NCBI GenBank assembly: GCA_903831255.1 | Contig: CAIKWZ010000064.1 | Coordinates: 1-40,018, forward strand | Reading direction: 5' to 3' | From: an uncultured Alphaproteobacteria bacterium | GTDB taxonomy: Bacteria > Pseudomonadota > Alphaproteobacteria > Caulobacterales > Hyphomonadaceae | Length of the DNA stretch: 40,018 bases | Shown: positions 9,302 to 17,274 of the stretch, piece after piece | Numbering within the stretch: the first letter of the stretch is position 1 | Layout: every line of letters begins with the position of its first letter | Program-made: the position numbers and the translations under genes | Notes under the pieces: model-generated | The model's database searches: none | What the model saw: the letters and a program-made list of their open reading frames with translations, nothing else | Told to the model about the DNA's origin: nothing

Positions 9302-10132
9302 TCACTCCTCATTCCCTTCCATCTCAGCGGCTTGCCTGTGAAGGCGAGCGATCCGGCGTTCGGTGGGAGGATGGGAGGCGCTTGCGCCACGTCGAGGACC
9401 CTGGAGCGGGTCGATCACAAACATGTGGGCCGTCGCAGGGCTTCGCTCCGCGAGCGGATTTAGAAGCGACATCGTATGGCGCTCAAGCTTCAACAGAGCT
9501 GTCGCCAAGTTAATCGGCGATCCGCAGATCTCCCCGGCTACGCGGTCGGCGGCGTACTCCCTCTGGTGACTGCGACCCATTCGAGCCGTCAACCCGGAGA
9601 TAACCATGGCGGCCTGCCGGCGCAATCCAAAGGGATAGACCAGCGTCCCGATGATGGCGGCGGCGAGCGCGGCCAAAGCGGCTGAAATACTCATCGCCAA
9701 CGCATCGCCTCTCTTCACGTGGGCCAGTTCGTGAGCGACCACTGCTGAAACCTCCGCCCGCGTCAGGGTCTTCAGCAGACCGTCGGTGACCGCGATTGAT
9801 GCATGGCTGGTGTCGCGACCGGCCATAAATGCATTTGGCTGAAACGAATCAAGGATATAGGTTCTGGGTCGCGGCATGTTTGCCCGCATCGCTAGCTTGT
9901 CGCAGTCTGCGACAAACGCACGGATCATCGGCGACGGATCGTCGGAGTTGACCTCGCGAGCGTTGTGGAGCTTGAGCACGATCCTCTCAGCGTACCAAAA
10001 CACCAAGAGGTGAAACCCAAGAGCGACCAGCGTGGCGATCATCGCTCCTATCCGCTCTGCAATCGCCCAGCCCAGGCCGGCGAAAGCCAGATGAATGATC
10101 AGCATGAGGCCGGCGGCCTTCACATAACTCAT
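9302..10132 (-). CDS. htpX: Membrane zinc metalloprotease HtpX
   Basis: HtpX is an inner-membrane protease of the M48 family that degrades damaged membrane proteins. The 276-residue product has two N-terminal membrane segments (about 8-24 and 30-48), the zinc site HELAH (134-138) with third ligand Glu in REYAADRV (about 192), and a further hydrophobic pair (about 145-180). The frame is open much further upstream (to 10390), but the ATG at 10132 has AGGAG seven bases before it and matches the family N-terminus. The extra 86 codons lie over the divergent promoter and should not be annotated. It heads the htpX-to-purH run. I see no clear heat-shock promoter. Confidence 0.94.
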   Translation of the reverse strand: MSYVKAAGLMLIIHLAFAGLGWAIAERIGAMIATLVALGFHLLVFWYAERIVLKLHNAREVNSDDPSPMIRAFVADCDKLAMRANMPRPRTYILDSFQPNAFMAGRDTSHASIAVTDGLLKTLTRAEVSAVVAHELAHVKRGDALAMSISAALAALAAAIIGTLVYPFGLRRQAAMVISGLTARMGRSHQREYAADRVAGEICGSPINLATALLKLERHTMSLLNPLAERSPATAHMFVIDPLQGPRRGASASHPPTERRIARLHRQAAEMEGNEE

Positions 10133-10304
10133 AACAGCTCTCCTAAGCGTCAGGATGCGCGGACTCGGACGATGAAACGACATTCGGCCATTCTCGGCCC
10201 GCCAGGTCGTCAGACATCCCGTTTCAGGGCGGTCAGATTTTTCGACGACTGCGTAAGGTAAGTTTTTCTTCAAAATCCTATCCAAATAGTGAAGAGTGGC
10301 GTTC

Positions 10305-10550
10305 ATGAGTGATGAAAACGATCTTTCGCCGCCTGCCGCCCAGGCCGTTACGCCAGCAGATGCAGACGATCTTGGCGCGGCCCCGGGCAAATCCCTCAGC
10401 CCTGAAGCGAGGAGGGCGCTGAGGGAGGCTCAGGAGCGGCGACGAGCCGCGAAGCCGGTTGTTCTTCCCGCAGAAGTCGACGGGCGGGACGGCGAGGAGC
10501 CGACCCGGTTTGGCGATTGGGAAAAAAAGGGGCTTGCGATCGACTTTTAA
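10305..10550 (+). CDS. SDHAF4-like (DUF1674) succinate dehydrogenase assembly factor
   Basis: This is an 81-residue protein ending PTRFGDWEKKGLAIDF, the conserved C-terminal motif of the DUF1674/SDHAF4 family, which protects flavinylated SdhA during assembly of complex II. The N-terminal part is charged and probably disordered (REAQERRRAAKP). A GTG nine bases upstream also opens the frame, but the ATG at 10305 with GAAGAG at 10291-10296 is the better start. It diverges from htpX, an arrangement common in alphaproteobacteria. The 172-bp gap holds both promoters. Confidence 0.85.
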   Translation: MSDENDLSPPAAQAVTPADADDLGAAPGKSLSPEARRALREAQERRRAAKPVVLPAEVDGRDGEEPTRFGDWEKKGLAIDF

Positions 10551-10579
10551 CTAACGGGCTCATGGAACGAAACGGGGGC

Positions 10580-10594
10580 CTGCTGTCTCAGCAG
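10580..10594. terminator. Short hairpin between convergent SDHAF4-like gene and glk
   Basis: CTGCTG-TCT-CAGCAG forms a perfect 6-bp stem with a 3-base loop in the 71-bp gap between two converging genes. There is no U-tract on either side, so a bidirectional terminator role is suggested only by position. Confidence 0.35.
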
Positions 10595-10621
10595 AGACGG
10601 GAGAGCTCCGTCGCACCATTC

Positions 10622-11632
10622 TTAAAGCCATCCGCGGCGCTTGTCGTCCAACCAGAGATGGGCCGCCCCTAAGAGCGGCGCGAGGCCGGACCGGATAAGG
10701 TAGACAGGAATTGGCTCCATGAGCGATGAGCGTGGGCCCCGGTTCACAAACCTCTCGATCGCCGACGGTTCCGACAGAAATGACTGCAACGCCTGGCTGA
10801 CGCCGCCAGCCAGAAAAACGCCTCCCGAGGCCGCCGACGACAAAGCCGCATCCCCGGCGACCGTCATGATCGTGCGAGCCCTCAACCGACACAGCTCAAG
10901 CGAAAGAGGATCGCCCATCGCCGCAAGAACCTCCGTGCGTGTGGGATCCGGCGCCTCGAGGGTCAGACCGAGTACGGCCGCCAGCGCCCCAACGGTTGAC
11001 AGGAAACCCGACCCGGACGCGACTGTCTCATTGGAGACATAACCAAGTTCAGTCTTCAGCCGTTCGAAGAGGCGCCATTCCACCGTGGTCTGAGGAGCGA
11101 AGACCTGGTGGCCGCCCTCCCCCCCAACGACCGTCCATTCCGGTCTCGCCCCAGGACGGCCAGGATCGCGCATTTGCAGCTGCTTGAGGACAGCCAGACC
11201 AAAGCCGGTTCCCGGTCCGCAGACGACAATCGATCCCCCTTGCGAAGCTCGTCCAGAGCGGACTGTCACGACGTCCTCCTCGCCAAGCTCTGGCGCCGCA
11301 CGGGCCATCGCGACAAAGTCGTTGACGAGAACAATGTCGGATAAAGCCGATCCAAGCCTGGAGGCCAGCGTCCGACAATCGACCGTCCACTGACGATGGA
11401 GAAGCTCAACACGACCTGAAGAGACGGCGCCAGCCACCCCAAGTGATGCCCCGTCGGGGCGGACGCCACTCTCTGACAAAAAGGCCTCAAGTGCGTCATC
11501 GAAGGTCGGAAAATCCTCTCCTGGGCGCTTCCAGATGTCTGAGAGGGTCACCTCTGCTCCCGCCGCTTCGGCGATCGCGAAACGAACATTCGTACCCCCC
11601 ACGTCCCCGACAAGGATGCGACTGGTCTGCAT
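10622..11632 (-). CDS. glk: Glucokinase
   Basis: This 336-residue protein of the Glk family phosphorylates glucose with ATP. It has the N-terminal phosphate motif VGDVGGTNVRFAI (about 8-20), LVNDFVAMA, GPGTGFGLAVL and VGGEGGHQVFAP, the last being the glucose-binding Glu-Gly-Gly-His signature. The ATG at 11632 has GAGG six bases upstream. An ATG two codons earlier (11638) is too close to that site, and the frame's first possible start at 11707 has no support. It lies downstream of trmB, separated by a double hairpin, so it may be its own unit. In many alphaproteobacteria Glk feeds the Entner-Doudoroff pathway; no edd or eda gene is in this window. Confidence 0.92.
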   Translation of the reverse strand: MQTSRILVGDVGGTNVRFAIAEAAGAEVTLSDIWKRPGEDFPTFDDALEAFLSESGVRPDGASLGVAGAVSSGRVELLHRQWTVDCRTLASRLGSALSDIVLVNDFVAMARAAPELGEEDVVTVRSGRASQGGSIVVCGPGTGFGLAVLKQLQMRDPGRPGARPEWTVVGGEGGHQVFAPQTTVEWRLFERLKTELGYVSNETVASGSGFLSTVGALAAVLGLTLEAPDPTRTEVLAAMGDPLSLELCRLRARTIMTVAGDAALSSAASGGVFLAGGVSQALQSFLSEPSAIERFVNRGPRSSLMEPIPVYLIRSGLAPLLGAAHLWLDDKRRGWL

Positions 11633-11727
11633 TGTCATCCTCACCGTCCCTATCGCGCTCTCGCTCTCAGGCGATTTTTCCGTCCGAGGCCCCGAAAGAC
11701 AAGACACTTTGTTCCCGCTCCAGAGGG

Positions 11728-11765
11728 CCGCCCTTTCGGGGCGGAGACCCGCCGGCTCCGCGGGT
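11728..11765. terminator. Double hairpin at the trmB 3' end
   Basis: Two perfect 6-bp GC-rich hairpins lie back to back: 11728-11733 with 11739-11744 (loop TTTCG, read CGAAA on the minus strand) and 11747-11752 with 11760-11765. The second one reaches the first base of the trmB stop codon. No U-tract follows. Placed between trmB and glk, this is probably a transcription-end or mRNA-stabilising element. Confidence 0.55.
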
Positions 11766-12472
11766 CAGGTCACTCTCTGGATCAAATGAGGGGTGAAGCG
11801 AAAGTCGAAAAAAACGGGACGACAGTCGCCGAGCCCCTTCTCCTGATAACGGGTGGGGAGATGATCCGACGGGGGGATCCGCCAGTCGTCTGCGCAGGAC
11901 GCGTCCCATAAGAAGCGACCGTCAGCCAGAAAGGTCTCCAGCGCGCGATTTGCATAGTCCGCCCAATCTGTGGCGAAGCGGACCCTCGCCCCCACTTTTA
12001 GCGTTCGCGCCAGCCTATCGAGGAAATCCGGACGAACAAGGCGTCGCTTGTGATGGCGCGTCTTGGGCCACGGATCAGGGAACAGGATGAAGACACGATC
12101 GAGGCAGGCAGGCGAGAGCTGCGCGATCAGGTCGCGAGCATCGCCCCTGCGAAGCCTTATATTCTCCTGACCCTGCTCTTCGATTAGGCCCAAAACCTTG
12201 GCGACCCCATCCAGAAAGGGCTCTACGCCAAGCAACCCGACATCCGGGTGCAGCCGTGCCTGACCCGCCAGATGTTCCCCGCCCCCAAAGCCGATCTCCA
12301 GCCAGATCTCATTGGGTGACTGGAACAGCTCCAAAGGATTGAGTTCGCCCTCGGACATCTCGGGAATGGACAGCTCTGGAAGCATCTCCGCCAGAAGACG
12401 CAGACGTCTCTCTGACAGCGGTTTACCCGCGGATCGACCGTATAAGCGATGCTGAGCAACCATGTTCGTCAT
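11765..12472 (-). CDS. trmB: tRNA (guanine-N7)-methyltransferase
   Basis: TrmB makes m7G46 in the variable loop of tRNA using AdoMet. The 235-residue product shows the AdoMet motif EIGFGGGEH (59-67), the signature FPDPWPKTRHHKRR (131-144) and the C-terminal TRYQEKG. The ATG at 12472 has a near-perfect AAGGAGG six or seven bases upstream. It follows metK after 85 bases; metK supplies its methyl donor. A double hairpin marks its 3' end. Confidence 0.96.
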   Translation of the reverse strand: MTNMVAQHRLYGRSAGKPLSERRLRLLAEMLPELSIPEMSEGELNPLELFQSPNEIWLEIGFGGGEHLAGQARLHPDVGLLGVEPFLDGVAKVLGLIEEQGQENIRLRRGDARDLIAQLSPACLDRVFILFPDPWPKTRHHKRRLVRPDFLDRLARTLKVGARVRFATDWADYANRALETFLADGRFLWDASCADDWRIPPSDHLPTRYQEKGLGDCRPVFFDFRFTPHLIQRVT

Positions 12473-12557
12473 CCGTCCCCTCCTTCAACACTGAAGAGGA
12501 ACGGAGCGCTCCCTGCAGGCCGCGCCTGTCGCAAGATCCAAAGCCCGTCAGACTGAC

Positions 12558-13751
12558 CTAGCCGAGACCCTTGAGGCTGTCGATCAGATCCGTTCGCTCC
12601 CAAGAGAAACCTCCATCGGCGTCAGGATCACGTCCGAAATGGCCGTATGCGGACGTGCGCGCATAAATCGGCCGGTTGAGGTCAAGGTGACGGCGGATTC
12701 CCCGCGGGCGAAGGTCCATAACTTCAGCAAGCCTGGCCTCCAGTCGGGCGACGTCGACTTTTTCTGTGCCATCACAGTTTGCGTAAATCGAAAGAGGTTC
12801 CGGAACGCCGATCGCATATGACAGCTGAATTGTGCACCGATCGGCCAAGCCGGCCGCTACGACATTCTTGGCGAGATAGCGAGCCGCATAAGCCGCTGAA
12901 CGATCAACCTTGGTGGGATCCTTTCCCGAAAAAGCCCCGCCTCCGTGCGGAGCGGCTCCGCCATAGGTGTCGACGATAATCTTTCTGCCCGTCAGTCCGC
13001 AGTCCCCATCCGGCCCCCCGATGACAAACTTTCCCGTGGGGTTGATATGCCAGACGCACGTCTTTGAAATCGGAAGAGCGTCACCCAGCGCTCTTCGCAC
13101 ATAGGGTTCCACAATCCGCCGAATGTCTTCGCTGGTCTGTCGCTCATCCGTATGCTGCGTCGAGACAACGATCGACACAGCCTCAACCGGCCGACCATTT
13201 TCATACCGAACCGTAACCTGGCTCTTGGCGTCCGGTCCCAGAGTGGGCTCACGTCCACTGTGCCTCGCTTCGGCGAGAAGTTTCAGAATACGGTGACTGT
13301 ACTGAATCGGGGCCGGCATCAGTTCAGGTGTCTCGTTCGTCGCGTAGCCGAACATTATACCCTGATCGCCCGCTCCCTCTTCCTTGTTTCCGGACGCATC
13401 GACCCCCTGAGCGATATGCTCGGACTGCCCATGCAGAAGAACGTCGATATCAACCGTCTCCCAGTGAAACCCGTTCTGAGCATAGCCGATATCCCGGACC
13501 GCCATGCGGGCGCCGTGGGCGATAAGGTCTCGCGTCACCTTATCCGTGCCCCGATACTCCCCCGCGATGATGATCCTGTTGGTCGTCGCAAGCGTTTCAG
13601 CTGCGCATCGAAGGCTCCAAACGTCCAATCCCTCCGAAAGCGTCGTTCGATAATAAAGGTCGACGACCTCGTCTGAAATCCGGTCGCACACCTTATCGGG
13701 ATGCCCTTCGGACACGCTCTCGCTGGTGAAAATGAAATTTTTACGCGCCAC
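12558..13751 (-). CDS. metK: S-adenosylmethionine synthetase
   Basis: MetK makes AdoMet from methionine and ATP. The 397-residue protein shows [20 protein letters not shown] near the start, [12 protein letters not shown] in the middle and [19 protein letters not shown]. These are the ATP/methionine-binding His, the Gly-rich loop and the phosphate-binding loop. The start is the GTG at 13751: it gives the family N-terminus ([11 protein letters not shown]), and GAGGAG stands seven bases upstream. The frame also opens at an ATG at 13808, but that ATG lies inside a perfect palindrome and has no ribosome site. It follows lnt after a 176-base gap carrying that palindrome, so metK may have its own regulated promoter. 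Confidence 0.97.
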   Translation of the reverse strand: MARKNFIFTSESVSEGHPDKVCDRISDEVVDLYYRTTLSEGLDVWSLRCAAETLATTNRIIIAGEYRGTDKVTRDLIAHGARMAVRDIGYAQNGFHWETVDIDVLLHGQSEHIAQGVDASGNKEEGAGDQGIMFGYATNETPELMPAPIQYSHRILKLLAEARHSGREPTLGPDAKSQVTVRYENGRPVEAVSIVVSTQHTDERQTSEDIRRIVEPYVRRALGDALPISKTCVWHINPTGKFVIGGPDGDCGLTGRKIIVDTYGGAAPHGGGAFSGKDPTKVDRSAAYAARYLAKNVVAAGLADRCTIQLSYAIGVPEPLSIYANCDGTEKVDVARLEARLAEVMDLRPRGIRRHLDLNRPIYARTSAYGHFGRDPDADGGFSWERTDLIDSLKGLG

Positions 13752-13806
13752 GACTGCTCTCCTCGGCGAAAGGCCCCGCTCCTTTTCGCTTGTAACTTCA
13801 AAAATC

Positions 13807-13826
13807 ATATAAAGAAAGCTTTATAT
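13807..13826. promoter_or_regulatory. Perfect 20-bp palindromic operator candidate upstream of metK
   Basis: ATATAAAG-AAAG-CTTTATAT has 8-bp perfect arms and a 4-base centre. It lies 55-75 bases upstream of the metK GTG, a position typical of promoter or operator DNA. The ATAAAG...CTTTAT form resembles, from memory, sites of SahR, an ArsR-family regulator of AdoMet-cycle genes. That assignment is tentative. The sequence itself shows only the palindrome and its place. Confidence 0.6.
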
Positions 13827-13837
13827 CATCGTTTTGG

Positions 13838-13852
13838 GACTCGTTGCGAGTC
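13838..13852. other. Inverted repeat GACTCG-TTG-CGAGTC between lnt and metK
   Basis: A perfect 6-bp stem with a 3-base loop lies 75 bases after the lnt stop and 12 bases upstream of the metK palindrome. It contains GACTC and GAGTC, which are GANTC methylation sites of the CcrM type if the host has that enzyme. It could be a weak terminator for lnt or part of the metK control region. Confidence 0.35.
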
Positions 13853-13927
13853 TGAACGACCTCGACCAGATGCGGTGAACGGCCTTCTTCGAACTCAATT
13901 CAGGCGCCAGAAGCAGTCAAAGACCGA

Positions 13928-15598
13928 TCAACGCCGGGGCCTTAAGAAAAAAACTCTTATAAACAGAAGTGAAAACCACATCCCCGCAAACAGACCGTCC
14001 CTCCAGCGACTATAAGGGGTGGGCCCGAGGGCCGAGGGAATGGGGGCATCCACGACCGACGAACGCCAGCCCTCAGGGTCTTCGCCATAGAGAACGGCAT
14101 CGGCAGGTAAGCCGCGCTTGGTCCAGCGACCAAACGCGTCAATCATTCCGGTGTGGCCGCCCGCGGCGACCCGAGCCATGGGCAAGCCCTCCTCAATGGA
14201 GCGATACCGCGCCTGGGAGGCGTGCTGGTGGGGACCCGCGCCCCCGCCGAACCAGCTGTCGTTAGAAATATTCACCAGCCAGGCAGGCCTGTCCGCACCC
14301 GTCGGTGACAGGCCAGGAAAGATTGCCTCGTAGCAAACCAGGGGCCCAAGAGGCGGAAGGCCCGGCGCCCGCACCGACACTGGCCTCGGGCCCGCATGAA
14401 AACCATTGGCTGCAAGATTCTGAAGCGTAGACACGCCAACCGCAGCCGCCAGACTGCGAAACGGGGTGAACTCGCCAAACGGCACCAGCATGTGTTTGTC
14501 ATACAAAGCGAGCGGCCCACGCATTGAACTGTCTGCGTTTAGGACGGCAAGGCTGTTATAAGCGCGCTGCTCGTCGTCCTTCTTTCCTTCCCGACGGACC
14601 AGCCCTAAAATCAGCGACCGGTCCCCAAGGTCCGCGGTCACCGCGTCCAGAGCGTCTGGCCACTCAAACAGATAATAGGGCAACGCCCCTTCCGGCCAGA
14701 TCACGATATCCGGCGCCGCTTCGTCATCCGGGCCGGTCAGGTCCCTAAAGCGCCTCACCATCTGCTCTGCAACCCCGGGCTGATACTTCCAGGACTGAGG
14801 AACGCCGACCTCGACAAGCCGAACGAGCGGCCCTGGAGCGCCAGGCGCTCCCTCAGCGAGACGGCCCGAGCCCCACCCCCACAACCCTCCGAACACGATT
14901 GCAGCTACGAGCACAGGCGCAGCACGCATAGCTGTCGTACCCTGGGGGCGGGCGTCGGCAAGCGCGGCCGGCGATACGAGCGCCAGAACGGTAAGCAGAG
15001 ACAGCCCGTATATTCCCCATAGGGACGCGGTTTGAGAAATCGCCCCTCCCGCCTCCCAAACCATACCCGGGAGGTTCCAAGGCAAGCCCCCGAGGCCGAA
15101 CAAAGCTCCCCGGATCCACTCTGCCGCGACAAGGGCAAGTGTGAAAGTCACGAGGCGCCCGGGTCCGTCGCTCCAAAACCGAAAGCCGATCGACATCACG
15201 ACAGCGAGTATCAGGCTGAGACCCGCAGGCAAAACAATCAACGGAAGCCAAACCAGAGCAAGATGCGCCTCCGGATCAACCAGAAACGCCGAGGCCACCC
15301 AGTGCAGGCCAATCAGGAAGTAGACAAATCCGAATGAGAAAACCCGCGCAAACACGGCGGTTCGCACACGCTCTTCAAATGATGCGCCATCCAGAAGCCA
15401 AAGAAGGCCTGACAGCCCGATCGCCATCGCCGGCCAGACCCCGAAAGGTGGAAACGCCAGATTGGCGACGGCCCCGAGAATGGCGGCAAGCGCTATGGCG
15501 CGTCCCTTCTTCTGACCGACAAACCACAAATAAGCTGGCGTCAGAAGATTGCCCCGAGTGGCGATCCGTCCATCCGAACGCGACTGGTCCTGCGTCAT
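13928..15598 (-). CDS. lnt: Apolipoprotein N-acyltransferase
   Basis: Lnt adds the third acyl chain to lipoproteins in the inner membrane. The 556-residue protein has about six N-terminal membrane segments (30-260) and a C-terminal nitrilase domain. The catalytic triad is visible as WPEGALPYY (Glu303), YDKHMLVPFGEF (Lys368) and VCYEAIFP (Cys422). NISNDSWFG is the typical downstream motif. The ATG at 15598 has GGGGAAG five bases upstream; the frame continues to 15700 without support. Its substrates would include the two lipoproteins encoded in this window. The usual corC/tlyC gene between ybeY and lnt is absent. Confidence 0.95.
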   Translation of the reverse strand: MTQDQSRSDGRIATRGNLLTPAYLWFVGQKKGRAIALAAILGAVANLAFPPFGVWPAMAIGLSGLLWLLDGASFEERVRTAVFARVFSFGFVYFLIGLHWVASAFLVDPEAHLALVWLPLIVLPAGLSLILAVVMSIGFRFWSDGPGRLVTFTLALVAAEWIRGALFGLGGLPWNLPGMVWEAGGAISQTASLWGIYGLSLLTVLALVSPAALADARPQGTTAMRAAPVLVAAIVFGGLWGWGSGRLAEGAPGAPGPLVRLVEVGVPQSWKYQPGVAEQMVRRFRDLTGPDDEAAPDIVIWPEGALPYYLFEWPDALDAVTADLGDRSLILGLVRREGKKDDEQRAYNSLAVLNADSSMRGPLALYDKHMLVPFGEFTPFRSLAAAVGVSTLQNLAANGFHAGPRPVSVRAPGLPPLGPLVCYEAIFPGLSPTGADRPAWLVNISNDSWFGGGAGPHQHASQARYRSIEEGLPMARVAAGGHTGMIDAFGRWTKRGLPADAVLYGEDPEGWRSSVVDAPIPSALGPTPYSRWRDGLFAGMWFSLLFIRVFFLRPRR

Positions 15599-15669
15599 GA
15601 CGGCTTCCCCGCATCCGGCCTGGTGCTGGATGGGGTCTAGCCCGGGCCACCAAGGATCGGCAAGGCTTC

Positions 15670-15687
15670 TGGTCGCCGTAGCGACCA
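15670..15687. other. Hairpin in the ybeY-lnt gap
   Basis: TGGTCGC-CGTA-GCGACCA is a perfect 7-bp stem with a 4-base loop, midway in the 168-base gap between the ybeY stop and the lnt start. There is no U-tract. It may end the ybeY transcript or modulate read-through into lnt. Confidence 0.4.
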
Positions 15688-15766
15688 ATCCGAACCGCAA
15701 ACAACGCCCGTCAAAGCGATGCTCGCCACCCCTCAGGTCGTAGATCGCGCCCCTTGATCAGGAGAC

Positions 15767-16273
15767 TCAATGATCACCCACGTTGGCCCTATCGTCCGAA
15801 GCGTAGGGGTCCGGCCAGCCCAAATCAGCCAGAAGCTCAGCTTCAAGAGCCTCCATGACCCGCGCATCCTCCGGATCGATATGATCGTAGTCGAGAAGAT
15901 GCAGGAAACCATGGACAAGGAGGTGCGCCATATGAAACTGCAGCGATCGTCCGAGCCTACCGGCATCCCCGGCCGAGATCTCAAATCCAATGGCGATGTC
16001 GCCAAGATGCGGCGGGGGGCCTCCGCTGAGAAACCGGCCGCGATCACCCGAGGGAAAGGACAGAACATCCGTCGGCTTGTCGATCTCCCGCCAAAGAGCG
16101 TTCAACTCCCTCATCGCCGCATCATCCGTGAACAGCACGCTGACCTCACCGGAGACGCCTAGGCGCTCTGCCGAAGGGCACAGCGTCGTCTCGCAAAACT
16201 CCGCCAAATCGTCCGCGAGGCTAGCCCACAGGTCGCAATCCTGCCGCGCCTCAATCTGGAGTCGCGTGGTCAA
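15767..16273 (-). CDS. ybeY: Endoribonuclease YbeY (rRNA maturation factor), TTG start
   Basis: YbeY is a zinc RNase used in 16S rRNA 3'-end maturation and ribosome quality control. The 168-residue product has the metal motif H-x3-H-x5-H (His121, His125, His131) within HGFLHLLDYDH, and the preceding NALWREIDKPTDVLSFP is also typical. The start appears to be TTG at 16273: the next in-frame ATG is near residue 54 and would remove conserved sequence, while GGGAG stands six bases before the TTG. The TTG overlaps the phoH stop by two bases, so translation is probably coupled. The phoH-ybeY order is widely conserved. Confidence 0.93.
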   Translation of the reverse strand: MTTRLQIEARQDCDLWASLADDLAEFCETTLCPSAERLGVSGEVSVLFTDDAAMRELNALWREIDKPTDVLSFPSGDRGRFLSGGPPPHLGDIAIGFEISAGDAGRLGRSLQFHMAHLLVHGFLHLLDYDHIDPEDARVMEALEAELLADLGWPDPYASDDRANVGDH

Positions 16274-17274
16274 ACACGTCTCCCGGCGCCGCTCAGGGCG
16301 GCGTCACGGTCATAAGCCTGAACGATCTGGCCGACGAGCTCATGTCGCACCACATCAGCCGAAGTCAGCTCCTCCATGGCGACGCCTGGAATGTTCCTGA
16401 GTATGCGAATCGCATGGGCCAACCCGGACGGGGTCTTGTCCGGAAGATCCGTCTGCGAAGGATCGCCTGTCACGATCATCCTGGACCCCCTGCCCAGTCG
16501 TGTGAGAACCATCTTCATTTGCGGAACCGTCGCGTTCTGGGCCTCGTCGATAATGACGAACGCATTCTTGAGAGTTCGCCCCCGCATGAATGCGAGCGGA
16601 GCGACCTCGATTTCCTTACGTTCCTTGCGTCTTTCGACTTCCGGAGCTCCCAGGCATTCATTGAGCGAGTCCCAGATGGGGAGCATGTAGGGATCCACCT
16701 TCTCCTCAAGCGCTCCGGGAAGAAAACCCAGCTTCTCCCCCGCCTCGACAGCCGGCCTCGCCACTATAAGGCGCTCTCGTTTCCCGGCCTTGAGCTCCGC
16801 GGCGCCGGCGGCGACAGCAAGAAACGTCTTCCCGGTCCCCGCAGGGCCAACCCCGAACACCAGACCCAGATCATCGCGCCGCAGTGTCTCCAGATATGCG
16901 CGCTGTCCGGCCGTCTGAGCCATGACAGGCCTACGCAATCCGGACAACACATCAAGAGCGGCGGACGACCCGCCAGTCGACTGAACAAGACGCAGGGCCG
17001 CATTCAACTCAGCGGCGTTCGCCTCTGCGCCAGCCGCAATCCTCTCTACAAAGGTCTCCAGAACATCCGCCGCTCTGCGTGGAGCGTCGTCAAGACCAGA
17101 CAATACGACCGCTCCGCCCTGACTATCGGCCTGCAGCTCATAGTCGGCGAACGCTCGTTCCAGCGCCTGAAGATGGCTGTGGGCGGGACCGCATACCTCC
17201 CGCAGAAGCTGCGGGTTGCTGATCTTAACAACCTGCCTATGCGCAGACCTGGCGCTTCTCGATCTGTCGCTCAC
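16270..17274 (-). CDS. phoH: PhoH-like ATPase (PhoL type)
   Basis: This 334-residue cytoplasmic protein has an N-terminal region of about 100 residues followed by the PhoH ATPase core. Walker A is GPAGTGKT (143-150) and Walker B is FVIIDEAQN (239-247), then TGDPSQTDLP and a C-terminal VRHELVGQIVQAYD. Family members pair with YbeY and are thought to act in RNA metabolism; direct biochemistry is limited. The start is GTG at 17274, overlapping the miaB stop as GTGA, with GAGG seven bases upstream. miaB-phoH-ybeY is therefore a tightly coupled RNA-modification and RNA-decay cluster. Confidence 0.95.
   Translation of the reverse strand: MSDRSRSARSAHRQVVKISNPQLLREVCGPAHSHLQALERAFADYELQADSQGGAVVLSGLDDAPRRAADVLETFVERIAAGAEANAAELNAALRLVQSTGGSSAALDVLSGLRRPVMAQTAGQRAYLETLRRDDLGLVFGVGPAGTGKTFLAVAAGAAELKAGKRERLIVARPAVEAGEKLGFLPGALEEKVDPYMLPIWDSLNECLGAPEVERRKERKEIEVAPLAFMRGRTLKNAFVIIDEAQNATVPQMKMVLTRLGRGSRMIVTGDPSQTDLPDKTPSGLAHAIRILRNIPGVAMEELTSADVVRHELVGQIVQAYDRDAALSGAGRRV

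Noticed and set aside
10133-10390. N-terminal extension of htpX by 86 codons
   Set aside because: The ATG at 10132 has a strong AGGAG and matches the family start. The extension runs into the divergent promoter.
13152-13676. Plus-strand open frame of 174 codons opposite metK
   Set aside because: metK is certain on the minus strand, and the antisense product has no family features.
13752-13808. N-terminal extension of metK to an ATG at 13808
   Set aside because: The ATG is inside a palindrome and has no ribosome site, while the GTG at 13751 has GAGGAG seven bases upstream.
13752-13927. Possible SAM riboswitch upstream of metK
   Set aside because: No SAM-I, SAM-II or SAM-IV/V core is visible. 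The notable structure is the DNA palindrome.
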